Positions 17,288 to 25,756 of a stretch of DNA of 48,376 bases are shown piece by piece. Each line of letters begins with the position of its first letter. The first letter of the stretch is position 1. The stretch is from JAEUUM01 sp038326165 (GTDB lineage: Bacteria; Bacteroidota; Bacteroidia; Chitinophagales; Saprospiraceae). The stretch covers positions 1 through 48,376 of the forward strand of contig JBBQJT010000021.1 in the NCBI GenBank assembly GCA_038326165.1, in the 5' to 3' direction. The notes under the pieces were generated by a model. It saw nothing but the letters and a program-made list of their open reading frames with translations. It had not been told where the DNA came from and did no database searches. The position numbers and the translations under genes are program-made.

Positions 17288-18067
17288 CTATGGTTTATTG
17301 TGTACTATTTTTTGTGTCAGTTGGGTAGTGGCTGTTTTAAGTTGAATCAAATATGAACCTGAGCTCGGCAATATACTTGAATCCAATATCCAACTATGTT
17401 GGCCTTCAGATTCATTGGTTGTTTTTGTAAATACTCTTTTGCCTGTCATGTCAAAAACACTCCATTCTACCTTAGCAGAATGACCTTGCTCCCATTTGAT
17501 GTTTGCATTTCCACTGAATGGGTTTGGATCAGGAGGATACAACTTCCAAGTAGAATTCTTTGTATCTGATGTTGATGAAGTGATATCCAATTTAATCAAT
17601 CCAGAAATTGTAACAACGGAAACTTCATTTTGTATGGAGTCCAGTGCTTGAATAACTGTTGGATAATCTTTAAAACTTATGAAGCTGCTATCGCCCTTTT
17701 GGCCGATAACATCAAATACGAAATTTATAATATTGGTACCATCAACTAATTTATTGCCTCCAGATTGGAACGAAATCCAAACGAATCCTATCCGTCCCTT
17801 GGCGAGGGTATCAGGATGTGAACCAATAAACCCAGGATCCAACCCAGGAATGTTCAAATTTGCGATGGTGTCAAACTTCAACACATTCGGGTCCCACTGC
17901 AATGAATATTGCAATGCAATCAAATTCGTAAAGTTTTTGACTTTGACTCCTACCTTAATAGATTGACCAGGCGCAGCGGATCCACTGTCAGCTTTGATTT
18001 CTAATTGGCCAAAAGAAGCCGTAGCAGTCAAAACTGCTATTAAAATTATTAGGATGTATCGGTTCAT
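17288..18067 (-). CDS. Cohesin-like domain protein with T9SS type A tail
   Basis: The product is 259 residues. I chose ATG 18067, which starts at MNRYILIILIAVLTATASFG, a clean signal peptide; an upstream in-frame start at 18259 would add 64 non-signal residues. Residues about 22-160 form one cohesin-like domain (SIKVGVKVKNFTNLIALQYS, then LQWDPNVLKFDT). The tail from about 180 has PPDPNPFSGNANIKW and ends in KIVHNKP, a T9SS type A sorting domain. It lies 33 bases before the start of the SprB-repeat gene and is probably cotranscribed with it. One exported cohesin-like module on its own would suit an anchor or adaptor role; that is inference. Confidence 0.85.
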   Translation of the reverse strand: MNRYILIILIAVLTATASFGQLEIKADSGSAAPGQSIKVGVKVKNFTNLIALQYSLQWDPNVLKFDTIANLNIPGLDPGFIGSHPDTLAKGRIGFVWISFQSGGNKLVDGTNIINFVFDVIGQKGDSSFISFKDYPTVIQALDSIQNEVSVVTISGLIKLDITSSTSDTKNSTWKLYPPDPNPFSGNANIKWEQGHSAKVEWSVFDMTGKRVFTKTTNESEGQHSWILDSSILPSSGSYLIQLKTATTQLTQKIVHNKP

Positions 18068-18633
18068 AGACGTCACTCTTTCTTGTGCAGTAAAAATGCG
18101 AGAAAAACTAGATGTGTGTGTGTTTTGGAAAATGGAACCGTAAAATCGGCTGGGTTTTCTTTCAAACGTGATGTTCGATAAAAATGTTTCCTGCCGAGGA
18201 CCAATAAATGAAAATTTAAAAGCCGTTTTATTCATGGGATTAGATTTCTTTTCAGGCATAGTTACTTTACTGAGTTCGATCTATGAAACCGAACATCGCA
18301 TATCTGTATGCCTATTGATTATTAATGATACCTAAATGTTGGGGAATGCTGCATGTCTTTGGTAAAAATAACCACAAGAGGAGCAAATCTAGAAATTGAA
18401 ACGTAGATGTACGGCTCATGAGATTTGTTTGAGGCCTAATAAAAAGCCAGGTTTTCAGAATATATGTTTATCAGAAGTAATATGTAACAGAAACCGTGCC
18501 AACAAGGGAGAAAGATTTTCAAGATATTTCAAGAGTAGCGCTTGAAAATGATATCATTTTGACATAAAATTATTTCATGACATTTCTAATGATTCACCCA
18601 AACAAGAAATTTTTTACAAACAAACTCAATTTT
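18068..18633. other. Gene-free stretch between the cohesin operon and the thioredoxin-fold gene
   Basis: About 570 bases with no supported gene. Minus-strand 18391-18384 reads TAGATTTG, matching the -7 consensus TAnnTTTG, but no matching -33 TTG is at the right distance and it would leave a leader of more than 300 nt. No clear terminator follows the gene ending at 18634. Confidence 0.4.
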
Positions 18634-19173
18634 TTAGTTTGCAGCTTTGTAGTCCTCCCATTTCATGGTCAGATAATTGCCCTCAGATATAAATCGGAGT
18701 TCTTTCAACACATCAGCTGGACCTTTGAAACCAGGAGAAATCATAGCTCTTTCAAGATTTTCATTCAGATAAACAAAACATGGATAGCCTAATTTGCCAT
18801 CGACCAAGGCGTAAGCTAGTTCATGCACACCTCTTCCATTTCCAGCATCTTTGAATTTTAGTGTTTGCCCACCTTGCACAATTTCTTCTTTACTTTCCGC
18901 ATTGAACTTGACCGGATAGTAATTGGCATTGAGATAATCAGCTATTGTATCATTTTGAAATGTAGTAGCATCCATTCGCTTGCACCAACCACACCAATCG
19001 GTGTATAGATCGACCATTATTGGCTTGGGTGTGATTGCTTGCATTTTCACCGCTTCCTGCCAAGTGTACCATTTTACCTTTGTTCCAGCATCAACTTTGG
19101 CAACAACTTGTGCGTTTGTAGAGAATCCAAGTGCCAACAAGATCAGAATTAAAACTGTGGACGTATATTTCAT
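18634..19173 (-). CDS. Exported thioredoxin-fold protein
   Basis: The product is 179 residues from ATG 19173, which begins MKYTSTVLILILLALGFSTN, a signal peptide cleaved near Ala21-Gln22; a longer start at 19230 would put 19 extra residues before it. The thioredoxin active site WCGWCK lies at Cys61 and Cys64 after the strand PIMVDLYTD. The partner strand is LGYPCFVYLNEN, where cis-Pro is expected. It is probably a periplasmic or membrane-associated thiol-disulfide protein of the thioredoxin-7/DUF255-like group; substrate unknown. It is divergent from ubiX, with 72 bases between the starts. Confidence 0.8.
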   Translation of the reverse strand: MKYTSTVLILILLALGFSTNAQVVAKVDAGTKVKWYTWQEAVKMQAITPKPIMVDLYTDWCGWCKRMDATTFQNDTIADYLNANYYPVKFNAESKEEIVQGGQTLKFKDAGNGRGVHELAYALVDGKLGYPCFVYLNENLERAMISPGFKGPADVLKELRFISEGNYLTMKWEDYKAAN

Positions 19174-19245
19174 GAAAAAGATTGTAGATTTATTTAACGT
19201 TTTATTGATGTAAGTGTTATCAGAGTACAAAAGTGAAACTGTAAT

Positions 19246-19803
19246 ATGAAATTAGCAATAGCAATAGGTGGTTCCAGTGGTGCAATTTATACTAAAGTTC
19301 TGTTAAATGGTCTAATTGAACTCCAAAATCAGCTCGAAGAAGTGAGTATAACCGCATCGAAAAACGCCACAACCAACTGGGATCTCGAAATAGGTGGAGC
19401 ATATCCCAGTAATCCTAAATGGAAATGGTACGATGCTCAAGATTTTAATGCACCTTTTGCAAGTGGAAGCGCTGGATACGATGCAATGATCATCTGCCCA
19501 TGCTCTGCAGGCTTATTGGGCCGAATTGCTGCCGGCGTATCAAGTGATTTAAGTACCCGTGGAGCAGATGTAATGCTCAAAGAACGCAAAAAACTAGTCG
19601 TAATACTTCGTGAAACTCCTTTCAATCTCATCCATATCCGGAATATGGAAACAATTACCCTGGCAGGAGGCATTATTTGCCCAGCCATACCTTCCTTTTA
19701 TAGCGAACCAAAAGACACTGATTCAATAATACGCACCGTAACTGACCGTGCACTTCAGCTTGCAGGGCTAAAAGTTAACTCCTTTGAATGGGGAAAGGAA
19801 TAG
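19246..19803 (+). CDS. ubiX: UbiX-type flavin prenyltransferase
   Basis: The product is 185 residues, the usual length. UbiX attaches a dimethylallyl group to reduced FMN to make prenyl-FMN, the cofactor of UbiD-type decarboxylases. The flavin-binding GGSSGAIY (residues 8-15), the central CPCSAGLLGRIAAGVSSDL, and KERKKLVVILRETPFN followed by HIRNMETI all match the family. No ubiD is in the window, so the partner must be encoded elsewhere. The gene stands alone, divergent from the thioredoxin-fold gene. Confidence 0.93.
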   Translation: MKLAIAIGGSSGAIYTKVLLNGLIELQNQLEEVSITASKNATTNWDLEIGGAYPSNPKWKWYDAQDFNAPFASGSAGYDAMIICPCSAGLLGRIAAGVSSDLSTRGADVMLKERKKLVVILRETPFNLIHIRNMETITLAGGIICPAIPSFYSEPKDTDSIIRTVTDRALQLAGLKVNSFEWGKE

Positions 19804-19851
19804 CTTTGTTTAGATGTTATGATGTTTATGAAGCACAAAGTATTTCGTTTC

Positions 19852-19885
19852 TTCAATCGTAATTCGTCAATTGTAATTCGTAATT
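19852..19885. repeat. Dispersed intergenic repeat, single copy
   Basis: These 34 bases, starting TTCAATCGTAATTCGTCAAT, also occur in each unit of the 113-bp tandem array at 24971-25309 (one unit has a single change). The flanks are related too: a preceding GAAGCACAA and a following run of GCCAA-type words. It lies between ubiX and the next gene, with nothing coding in it. Confidence 0.8.
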
Positions 19886-19944
19886 CTGCCAAATGCCAAA
19901 GGCCAAGAGCTAATTGCCAATCGCCAAAATCATACCTACGAAAC

Positions 19945-21711
19945 TTACCGCTCCACCACCAGCTTTCCTTGACCATAGATACGGTTGTTCTTATCTAGGC
20001 TCCACGTATAAACTCCAGCTCCTAATGCTGATATATCCACCACATCCGTAGCATATTGTATCGGTTGGGACAATACCAATCTTCCTAAAATATCGTACAT
20101 ATTCATTGTGGCTGGAAATGCCTCCCATGATAATGTGTTAGAACCAAATGATACATGATCCTTGGCTGGGTTGGGAAAAATGGATAACATTCCACTTTTA
20201 TCTTCTGTCAGCTCATAAACTGCTGTCTTCACATCCTGACATGTACTGCTGCTTCCATTCTCATTGGTCACCGTTAAGCAGACATTATAGATACCCGATG
20301 TTGAATAAACATGCTCTGGGAATCGCTCATTGGATGTACTTCCATCTCCAAACTCCCAATACCATTCATCAGGCTCTCCATAACTCAAATCTGTAAATAT
20401 AATCGTATCGGTACCGCTTGATTTACGGAATCTAGCTTCAGGAATATTGTCTATACCTAAGCTATCACACGGGCTTCCATCTATGGGGCCTAGTCGGTAG
20501 TTTGGGTTATTGGGCATCCCAGGCCATACATTTAATGGAGTAGGATATTTTATTCCATACAATCTCATTCCACATGCCTTTCCTTTCTTGTATGGATAAT
20601 CAACTACGCTCATGCAGTCTGACCCTCCATTGGTTGATAGGTACAACCTGCCATCTGGACCCAGCTGTGAAACTGCAAACCCATTTCCAAAATCGCCACA
20701 CTTTGTGCCATTGTCATTGCCAACTTCGACTATATCTTCTGTTGCCAATTCCATTTGCATTAGCTTGCGTCCAACACTATAATACAAGAATTTCCCATCA
20801 TGTGAAGTTGATAAGCTGAATATATTGGCTTTATCCACATCATAAGAACGTTCATTTGACAGTAGGCCTGAACAACGGTCAAAGTCATAACGCCACAACG
20901 TACATGGTGCACCTATAGTATCAGCTAAGAATTCTAGACTAAAGTAGGCATCGCCAATATTGTTAAAGTGCGATGGACCTATGCAGCATCCCTGGAAATA
21001 AGGATGGTTAAACTTAAATTTGCTCAAACTCACTACCTTCCCATCTTTGTCAATTCCAACCATCTGGTGCTCCTTGGTGTCCAAAACAAACATACCCAGT
21101 ATCCATGATGCCCCATCCGCCGCTCGGCATGCAGTGAATTGACTTTGCCTTAAGCTCCCATTGATTAGCTTATTCTTATATTTTACTACTTGTTTGTTGT
21201 CCTTGGTATCAATCTCGGTTAAATAAGTATAACTTCGGTGAGTTCCTTTAATCTCTTGCAAATTATTGTGCCATGCTTGATGCGCCACCAAATACTTATC
21301 AGAACCTGGATATGACAAACTGATCATCCCTTGGGTTGCGTTGTATCCTCCCACTTCCGGTGGGATACCGCCATTCCACCAAATATCCCATTGGGTACCC
21401 GGATTGATGCTGTCACCATTCATCATCAACTTATAGTCTGAGTTTACCATACGCATGCCATTGCTATAAAATAACAATTTACCTGCTGTATCGCATTGGG
21501 CCATCATGGTGTAAAAAAATGAGGAATATCTTTCTAGTAACTCCTTACTCATGGTCGGTGGCTCCGTATTGAAGTCTAGCTTGGTTCCATTCGTATAGCC
21601 ATATACAGGACTATCAACATAATAACCATTTAACCAGATAAAGTCATCCTTTTGAGCATATGATGTGGTAGTAATAAATACCCAATATAGTAAAAGAAGT
21701 ATCTTTTTCAT
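19945..21711 (-). CDS. Secreted propeller-like protein with PKD domain and T9SS type A tail
   Basis: The product is 588 residues with signal peptide 1-20 (MKKILLLLYWVFITTTSYAQ). The first about 430 residues show repeated beta-propeller-like strands typical of Bacteroidota surface proteins (SLSTSHDGKFLYYSVG, VSQLGPDGRLYLSTNGGSD). A PKD domain covers about 439-495 with WYWEFGDGSTSNERFPEHVY. The tail (about 505-588) has MLSIFPNPAKDHVSF, ILGRLVLSQ and GKLVVER, a T9SS type A sorting domain. Export to the cell surface is well supported; the ligand or activity is unknown. It is followed 62 bases upstream by the beta-helix gene and may share its transcript. Confidence 0.87.
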   Translation of the reverse strand: MKKILLLLYWVFITTTSYAQKDDFIWLNGYYVDSPVYGYTNGTKLDFNTEPPTMSKELLERYSSFFYTMMAQCDTAGKLLFYSNGMRMVNSDYKLMMNGDSINPGTQWDIWWNGGIPPEVGGYNATQGMISLSYPGSDKYLVAHQAWHNNLQEIKGTHRSYTYLTEIDTKDNKQVVKYKNKLINGSLRQSQFTACRAADGASWILGMFVLDTKEHQMVGIDKDGKVVSLSKFKFNHPYFQGCCIGPSHFNNIGDAYFSLEFLADTIGAPCTLWRYDFDRCSGLLSNERSYDVDKANIFSLSTSHDGKFLYYSVGRKLMQMELATEDIVEVGNDNGTKCGDFGNGFAVSQLGPDGRLYLSTNGGSDCMSVVDYPYKKGKACGMRLYGIKYPTPLNVWPGMPNNPNYRLGPIDGSPCDSLGIDNIPEARFRKSSGTDTIIFTDLSYGEPDEWYWEFGDGSTSNERFPEHVYSTSGIYNVCLTVTNENGSSSTCQDVKTAVYELTEDKSGMLSIFPNPAKDHVSFGSNTLSWEAFPATMNMYDILGRLVLSQPIQYATDVVDISALGAGVYTWSLDKNNRIYGQGKLVVER

Positions 21712-21772
21712 TTGATCTATTTAAGATAGCAGACCATGATGTTCAATCAAGGTCTGCCTGTTGTATCGAAAG

Positions 21773-24520
21773 CTATTGTTTAACAAATTTTACATGATCA
21801 ACCCTTCCAGAATTAAGTGTTACTTTGGCGTAATAAACACCATTGGATAAGCCATTGGTATTTATTTCTTCTATCTGCTTGCCTGTGGTGTTTGTACTAG
21901 CTACCAATGTACCATTGGATGAATAGATCTCAATGGAATGAATAGTTATGGTTTCTATTCCATTTACTTTTATGTATATCCTATTGTCTGAACTTGGATT
22001 GGGAAATACTGAAACCGACGGGCTGCTTGTTTCAGGCGTTTCCAAGCGGTATTGACCAGTACAGATCGTTGCATCATCCCATGTCAATATAGCATTGTCT
22101 CTTAGCAATATGCTTCTTGCATCCAAAACACCTCTTCCATCTGTCCAAGCACAACTGTTAGCTATAGTTGTCAATTGGGCGGTTTGTGTTGGCGTGATCG
22201 TATAATTAGGCGTGGCAAACACAGCCAACAATACTCCTTGGACATCCTTCAGCTTTTGTTCTATGATATTCCCAGCTACAATTGAATTGAAACCTGAACT
22301 CATAACTGCCAATTTACTGGGAACCAAAGCTTGGATAGAGTCTCTTATGATACTCGTGGCAATGGCATTGCCATTGATTTGGCTTCGTTTGGTATTGATT
22401 GAACCAATAATAGGTATGCGCAATAAACTGTCAGTGGTATTTGCCAGATTATCAAATAAGCCCTGAAGCTGGTCATTGAGTATAAAATACTGTTCTTGAT
22501 TCTGGTCAATTGTTGCCTTTTGAGAAGATGTGGGTGTTTCAAGATTTTCAATCCCTTTGGCAATTTTAAACAATTTGCCTCTAGGAGTCAATTGTTCGGC
22601 ATTATACCAATTCAAAATAGTATTGCTTGTTCCTAGCAGATTTGGATTGCCAGTCAAATATTCGTTGAGTGTCCATCTTGATGACCAAGCATTAATTAAT
22701 GGAATGCCATTGCTGGTATTGAATCCACCTTCAACAATTTGCTGCTCAATTTCAGTCCAATCATGTCCATTAAAACTTGGATCAGCGCAAAACGGCAGAG
22801 AGCCGTGAGGTGAAGGTCCAAAAAAATTAGCAGGTGCCCAGGTTAAAGGCCAAAATTCGTTTATTTGTTGAGGCGTCATTAAATTCTGACTGCGAACTTC
22901 GTATCTGCTCAAAGTAGTTGAACTTGTATTTGATTGCTGAATAACCGCTTCTGTTGAAACTGGCACACCTAGAAATCTATTGCCCTTGTCTATTTGAATA
23001 CCTATCTGCGTATTAGCAGCACCTATGACTCTTATTGCATTCCCATGGTTACCCATATCATTGGTTAAGTGATTGGTCATTTGACATGCACCCTCAAATC
23101 TAAATCCGCTTGGGAAAGCCGATAAGTTATTACATTCTATGAAGCTCAAACTTGAATTTTCTAATGCAATACCAATATTATTATCTGGCGCACCAATAAC
23201 AACTGCTCCAGTAAGCACATTATTTCTTAATGTAGCATTGCTATGGTTGTTTTCAAAACGTATAGCACGAAACTGAGGAGAATTGGATTGTAGCGTAATA
23301 AAGTTGAAATTAACTTGTGTCCTTCCACCTCCAACAACACTTACTCCCATGTGACTTGTCGTGCGCAATCCTGTAAAGATATTTCCGATTACTCTATCAT
23401 CATTTATTGCATTGGGGCTGTTAACTATTCTTACAAAGCTCGCATTATTTAATGGGTTTTGTATCAGCGTATTTTGGCTAGCATTATAGATGCTTCCAGT
23501 AATGCTTGTTGTATAATTTGAACACCAAGTCTTGTTAACTCCAGTTTCACAATTCCTAAATGAATTATCAGCAACCCTCAATGATTGATTGTTACCATTG
23601 ACTGCTCCAACTCCTACAACAGAATTAAAAAATCTAGCATTCTGGATTCTGAATGTTGATCCAATACCAAGTACTCCATTTCTATTCATAAACATGGCAG
23701 GTGCAGCTTCAGCTTGACCTAATCCAGCCATAACGCCGTTTGATCTATTCAAAAAAATACCCCAAGGTAGAGGTTGATTACCATTATTGATGAACCTTGA
23801 ATTACGAACCAACAAATTGTTGACGAAATTAGCATAGATTCCATGATCGTAACCCTCAAAAATATTCACAAGACCCACGTCAGCTTGTTGTGAGTTAACA
23901 CCAATAAAAAAGTCTGAGGTATTACCTAAATTTATAGCGCAATTATGGATAAATGTCGGAAAATCACTTGGCTTAAACAAGCCTGAATTGAAATAACAAC
24001 CAACTATCATTCCTGCGTTATTGACAGAATTTATAGAATTGATGCCCCCAATTCCGGTATCAATTACCCGCTTGTTACCTACAAAGGAGCAAGAATTAAG
24101 AGACAAGCTACCTCCTCCAAGGAATTGTAAAGCCACGTTAGCATCTCTAAATGTGCAATTAGGGCGAAAACTGACTTGTCCGCCATCCTCAACTACAATT
24201 CCTCTCCACATTCGGGCGCAAGATCTTATCTGGACATTACTCCCAAAACTTAACCTCTTTCCGCCTTGAACAATGATTCTTGACCTATCATTCATTAATA
24301 TTCTTGAATTTGAAGGAAATGCAAAATCAACATTGACAATCAATGTGCCAGTGATTGCAAAATCTAAATAGCCGCTTGTATTAATTGTGCTGACATTGGT
24401 GATTTCAGATTCAGTATAGTTGATACATAATACTTGACCACTGATTTGGCCCCAACCGTCATAATAACAAGACTGTTGCCAGGCGGGTGTTACTGGTTCG
24501 CAAATATCTTGAGCATTCAA
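21773..24520 (-). CDS. T9SS beta-helix surface protein with disrupted 5' end
   Basis: The frame as drawn starts at TTG 24520 and encodes 915 residues, but the true N-terminus lies upstream. In the same frame 24559-24518 encodes LALFLTSFLLCANLNAQ, an obvious signal peptide, preceded by a G9 tract; the frame stays open to 24598 but has no ATG, GTG or TTG there. Residues about 30-530 are Asn- and Gly-rich parallel beta-helix repeats (for example NSRFINNGNQPLPWGIFLNR, ALENSSLSFIECNNLSAF). The tail from about 833 has VSVFPNPSSDNRIYIKV and VKFVKQ, a T9SS type A sorting domain. Adhesin or polysaccharide-active roles are both known for beta-helix proteins; no catalytic motif was seen. Confidence 0.8.
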   Translation of the reverse strand: MNAQDICEPVTPAWQQSCYYDGWGQISGQVLCINYTESEITNVSTINTSGYLDFAITGTLIVNVDFAFPSNSRILMNDRSRIIVQGGKRLSFGSNVQIRSCARMWRGIVVEDGGQVSFRPNCTFRDANVALQFLGGGSLSLNSCSFVGNKRVIDTGIGGINSINSVNNAGMIVGCYFNSGLFKPSDFPTFIHNCAINLGNTSDFFIGVNSQQADVGLVNIFEGYDHGIYANFVNNLLVRNSRFINNGNQPLPWGIFLNRSNGVMAGLGQAEAAPAMFMNRNGVLGIGSTFRIQNARFFNSVVGVGAVNGNNQSLRVADNSFRNCETGVNKTWCSNYTTSITGSIYNASQNTLIQNPLNNASFVRIVNSPNAINDDRVIGNIFTGLRTTSHMGVSVVGGGRTQVNFNFITLQSNSPQFRAIRFENNHSNATLRNNVLTGAVVIGAPDNNIGIALENSSLSFIECNNLSAFPSGFRFEGACQMTNHLTNDMGNHGNAIRVIGAANTQIGIQIDKGNRFLGVPVSTEAVIQQSNTSSTTLSRYEVRSQNLMTPQQINEFWPLTWAPANFFGPSPHGSLPFCADPSFNGHDWTEIEQQIVEGGFNTSNGIPLINAWSSRWTLNEYLTGNPNLLGTSNTILNWYNAEQLTPRGKLFKIAKGIENLETPTSSQKATIDQNQEQYFILNDQLQGLFDNLANTTDSLLRIPIIGSINTKRSQINGNAIATSIIRDSIQALVPSKLAVMSSGFNSIVAGNIIEQKLKDVQGVLLAVFATPNYTITPTQTAQLTTIANSCAWTDGRGVLDARSILLRDNAILTWDDATICTGQYRLETPETSSPSVSVFPNPSSDNRIYIKVNGIETITIHSIEIYSSNGTLVASTNTTGKQIEEINTNGLSNGVYYAKVTLNSGRVDHVKFVKQ

Positions 24521-24559
24521 ATTGGCACAAAGTAAAAAACTAGTCAGGAAGAGAGCTAG

Positions 24560-24568
24560 CCCCCCCCC
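24560..24568 (-). repeat. G9 homopolymer in the signal-peptide region
   Basis: Nine consecutive G on the minus strand lie directly before the hydrophobic part of the signal peptide of the beta-helix protein. With eight G, the upstream frame reading IKNAIKLARGG would join LALFLTSFLL, giving a typical signal peptide, although its first codon would be ATC (24593-24591) instead of ATG. Tracts of this length are rare in AT-rich DNA. Confidence 0.8.
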
Positions 24569-24598
24569 TCGCGAGTTTAATTGCGTTTTTGATACTAT

Positions 24599-24888
24599 TT
24601 AACGCATTTTGTTTGGAATAAATTGATGATTGGCCGCTCAAATTATGAGCCCAACTGCCGAGAACTTTGTTTTTCATCATGGACGGTTTTAAGTTATAAA
24701 AAAATAAAGACAGTTTCAAATTTGAAAGCAGCAGTTAACAGTATTGCAAAGGCTAGCCAAGTCCTCTTGTTGCAGATTGCTAAAAAAGAGGTACTCATCA
24801 ATTGATAAAACAATATTAGACCCGATCTGTCATTTATCCAAATATTCTGTCAATTATTTTGTGAAATTTGTTGATTCGTTTATTTGTG
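24599..24888. other. Gene-free stretch upstream of the beta-helix gene
   Basis: No gene is supported. A short plus-strand frame at 24623-24805 has no protein-like features. The region should hold the promoter of the beta-helix gene; no convincing TAnnTTTG/TTG pair was found. Confidence 0.4.
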
Positions 24889-24972
24889 GAGGTTAAGGTT
24901 GAGGCAGAGGCTGAGGTTGAGGTTGAGGCTGAGGTTGAGGTTGAGGCTGAGGCTGAGGTTGAGGTTGAGGCT
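24889..24972. repeat. Hexanucleotide tandem repeat (GAGGYT)n
   Basis: About 14 consecutive units of GAGGTT or GAGGCT (with a few variants such as AAGGTT and GAGGCA at the start) fill 84 bases. The array is not inside any supported gene. It abuts the 113-bp tandem repeat. Confidence 0.85.
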
Positions 24973-25309
24973 AAATGCCAATAGCTTATTTTGTTGAGTC
25001 GTTGAGGAAGCACAACGCATTTAGGTTTTTCAATCGTAATTCGTCAATTGTAATTCGTAATTTTTCTGGCCAACAGCCAAAGGCTAAATGCCAATAGCTT
25101 ATTTTGTTGAGTCGTTGAGGAAGCACAACGCATTTAGGTTTTTCAATCGTAATTTGTCAATTGTAATTCGTAATTTTTCAGGCCAACAGCCAAAGGCTAA
25201 ATGCCAATAGCTTATTTTGTTGAGTCGTTGAGGAAGCGCAACGCATTTAGGTTTTTCAATCGTAATTCGTCAATTGTAATTCGTAATTTTTCAGGCCAAC
25301 AGCCAAGAG
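24971..25309. repeat. 113-bp tandem repeat, three copies
   Basis: Units start at 24971, 25084 and 25197 with CTAAATGCCAATAGCTTATT and are almost identical (single changes such as AAGCACAAC/AAGCGCAAC and TTTTTCTGG/TTTTTCAGG). The third unit diverges at its end. Each unit carries the 34-base core also found at 19852-19885. The unit is not a multiple of 3 and has no supported coding frame. Confidence 0.9.
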
Positions 25310-25420
25310 CAAATGGCTAATCGCTGAAATCATCCCCATCACAGAAAATAACTCTAAGTATAAAAATAGTTCCCCCCTAAACTCTATCTTTATATTTCTG
25401 TTTCACTCATAAATTCTATT

Positions 25421-25756
25421 GTGATTAAATCATGCATTTCAACTCTGCTCATTTTTAGCATTTGGCTTATAGCAGCTTGCGCTTCTGAAAATCCTCAGAC
25501 AGCCGATCAACTAGTGGCTCCGGACGGCAAGCAAATATTCCAAAAGTACTGCGTTTTATGCCATGGGCAAGATGGTAAGCTGGCACTTAATGGCGCAAAA
25601 GACTTGAGCATTTCAAGTACTTCCACAGAGGAAAGAATCAATCAAATCACAAATGGCAAAGGCTTAATGACTCCTTACAAGGGAATCCTGACAAGCAAGG
25701 AAATTAAAGCCGTTGCTCAATACACCACCACTCTGAATCCGATCTGGAACAAATGA
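25421..25756 (+). CDS. Cytochrome c lipoprotein
   Basis: The product is 111 residues. The GTG start at 25421 gives MIKSCISTLLIFSIWLIAAC, a lipoprotein signal with Cys20 acylated. The haem-binding motif CVLCH spans residues 44-48, and GLMTPYKG near residue 88 supplies a likely axial Met. This is a single-haem class I cytochrome c tethered to a membrane. Its stop overlaps the anmK start by four bases (ATGA), so the two are translationally coupled, although their functions are unrelated. A sequence TATCTTTA at 25385-25392 is one base off the -7 consensus. Confidence 0.85.
   Translation: MIKSCISTLLIFSIWLIAACASENPQTADQLVAPDGKQIFQKYCVLCHGQDGKLALNGAKDLSISSTSTEERINQITNGKGLMTPYKGILTSKEIKAVAQYTTTLNPIWNK

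Noticed and set aside
18068..18259. 64-residue N-terminal extension of the cohesin-like protein
   Set aside because: The signal peptide starts at 18067; the extension has no signal and would bury it.
24971..25309. CRISPR array
   Set aside because: The units are 113 bp and nearly identical over their whole length, with no repeat-spacer pattern and no cas genes nearby.
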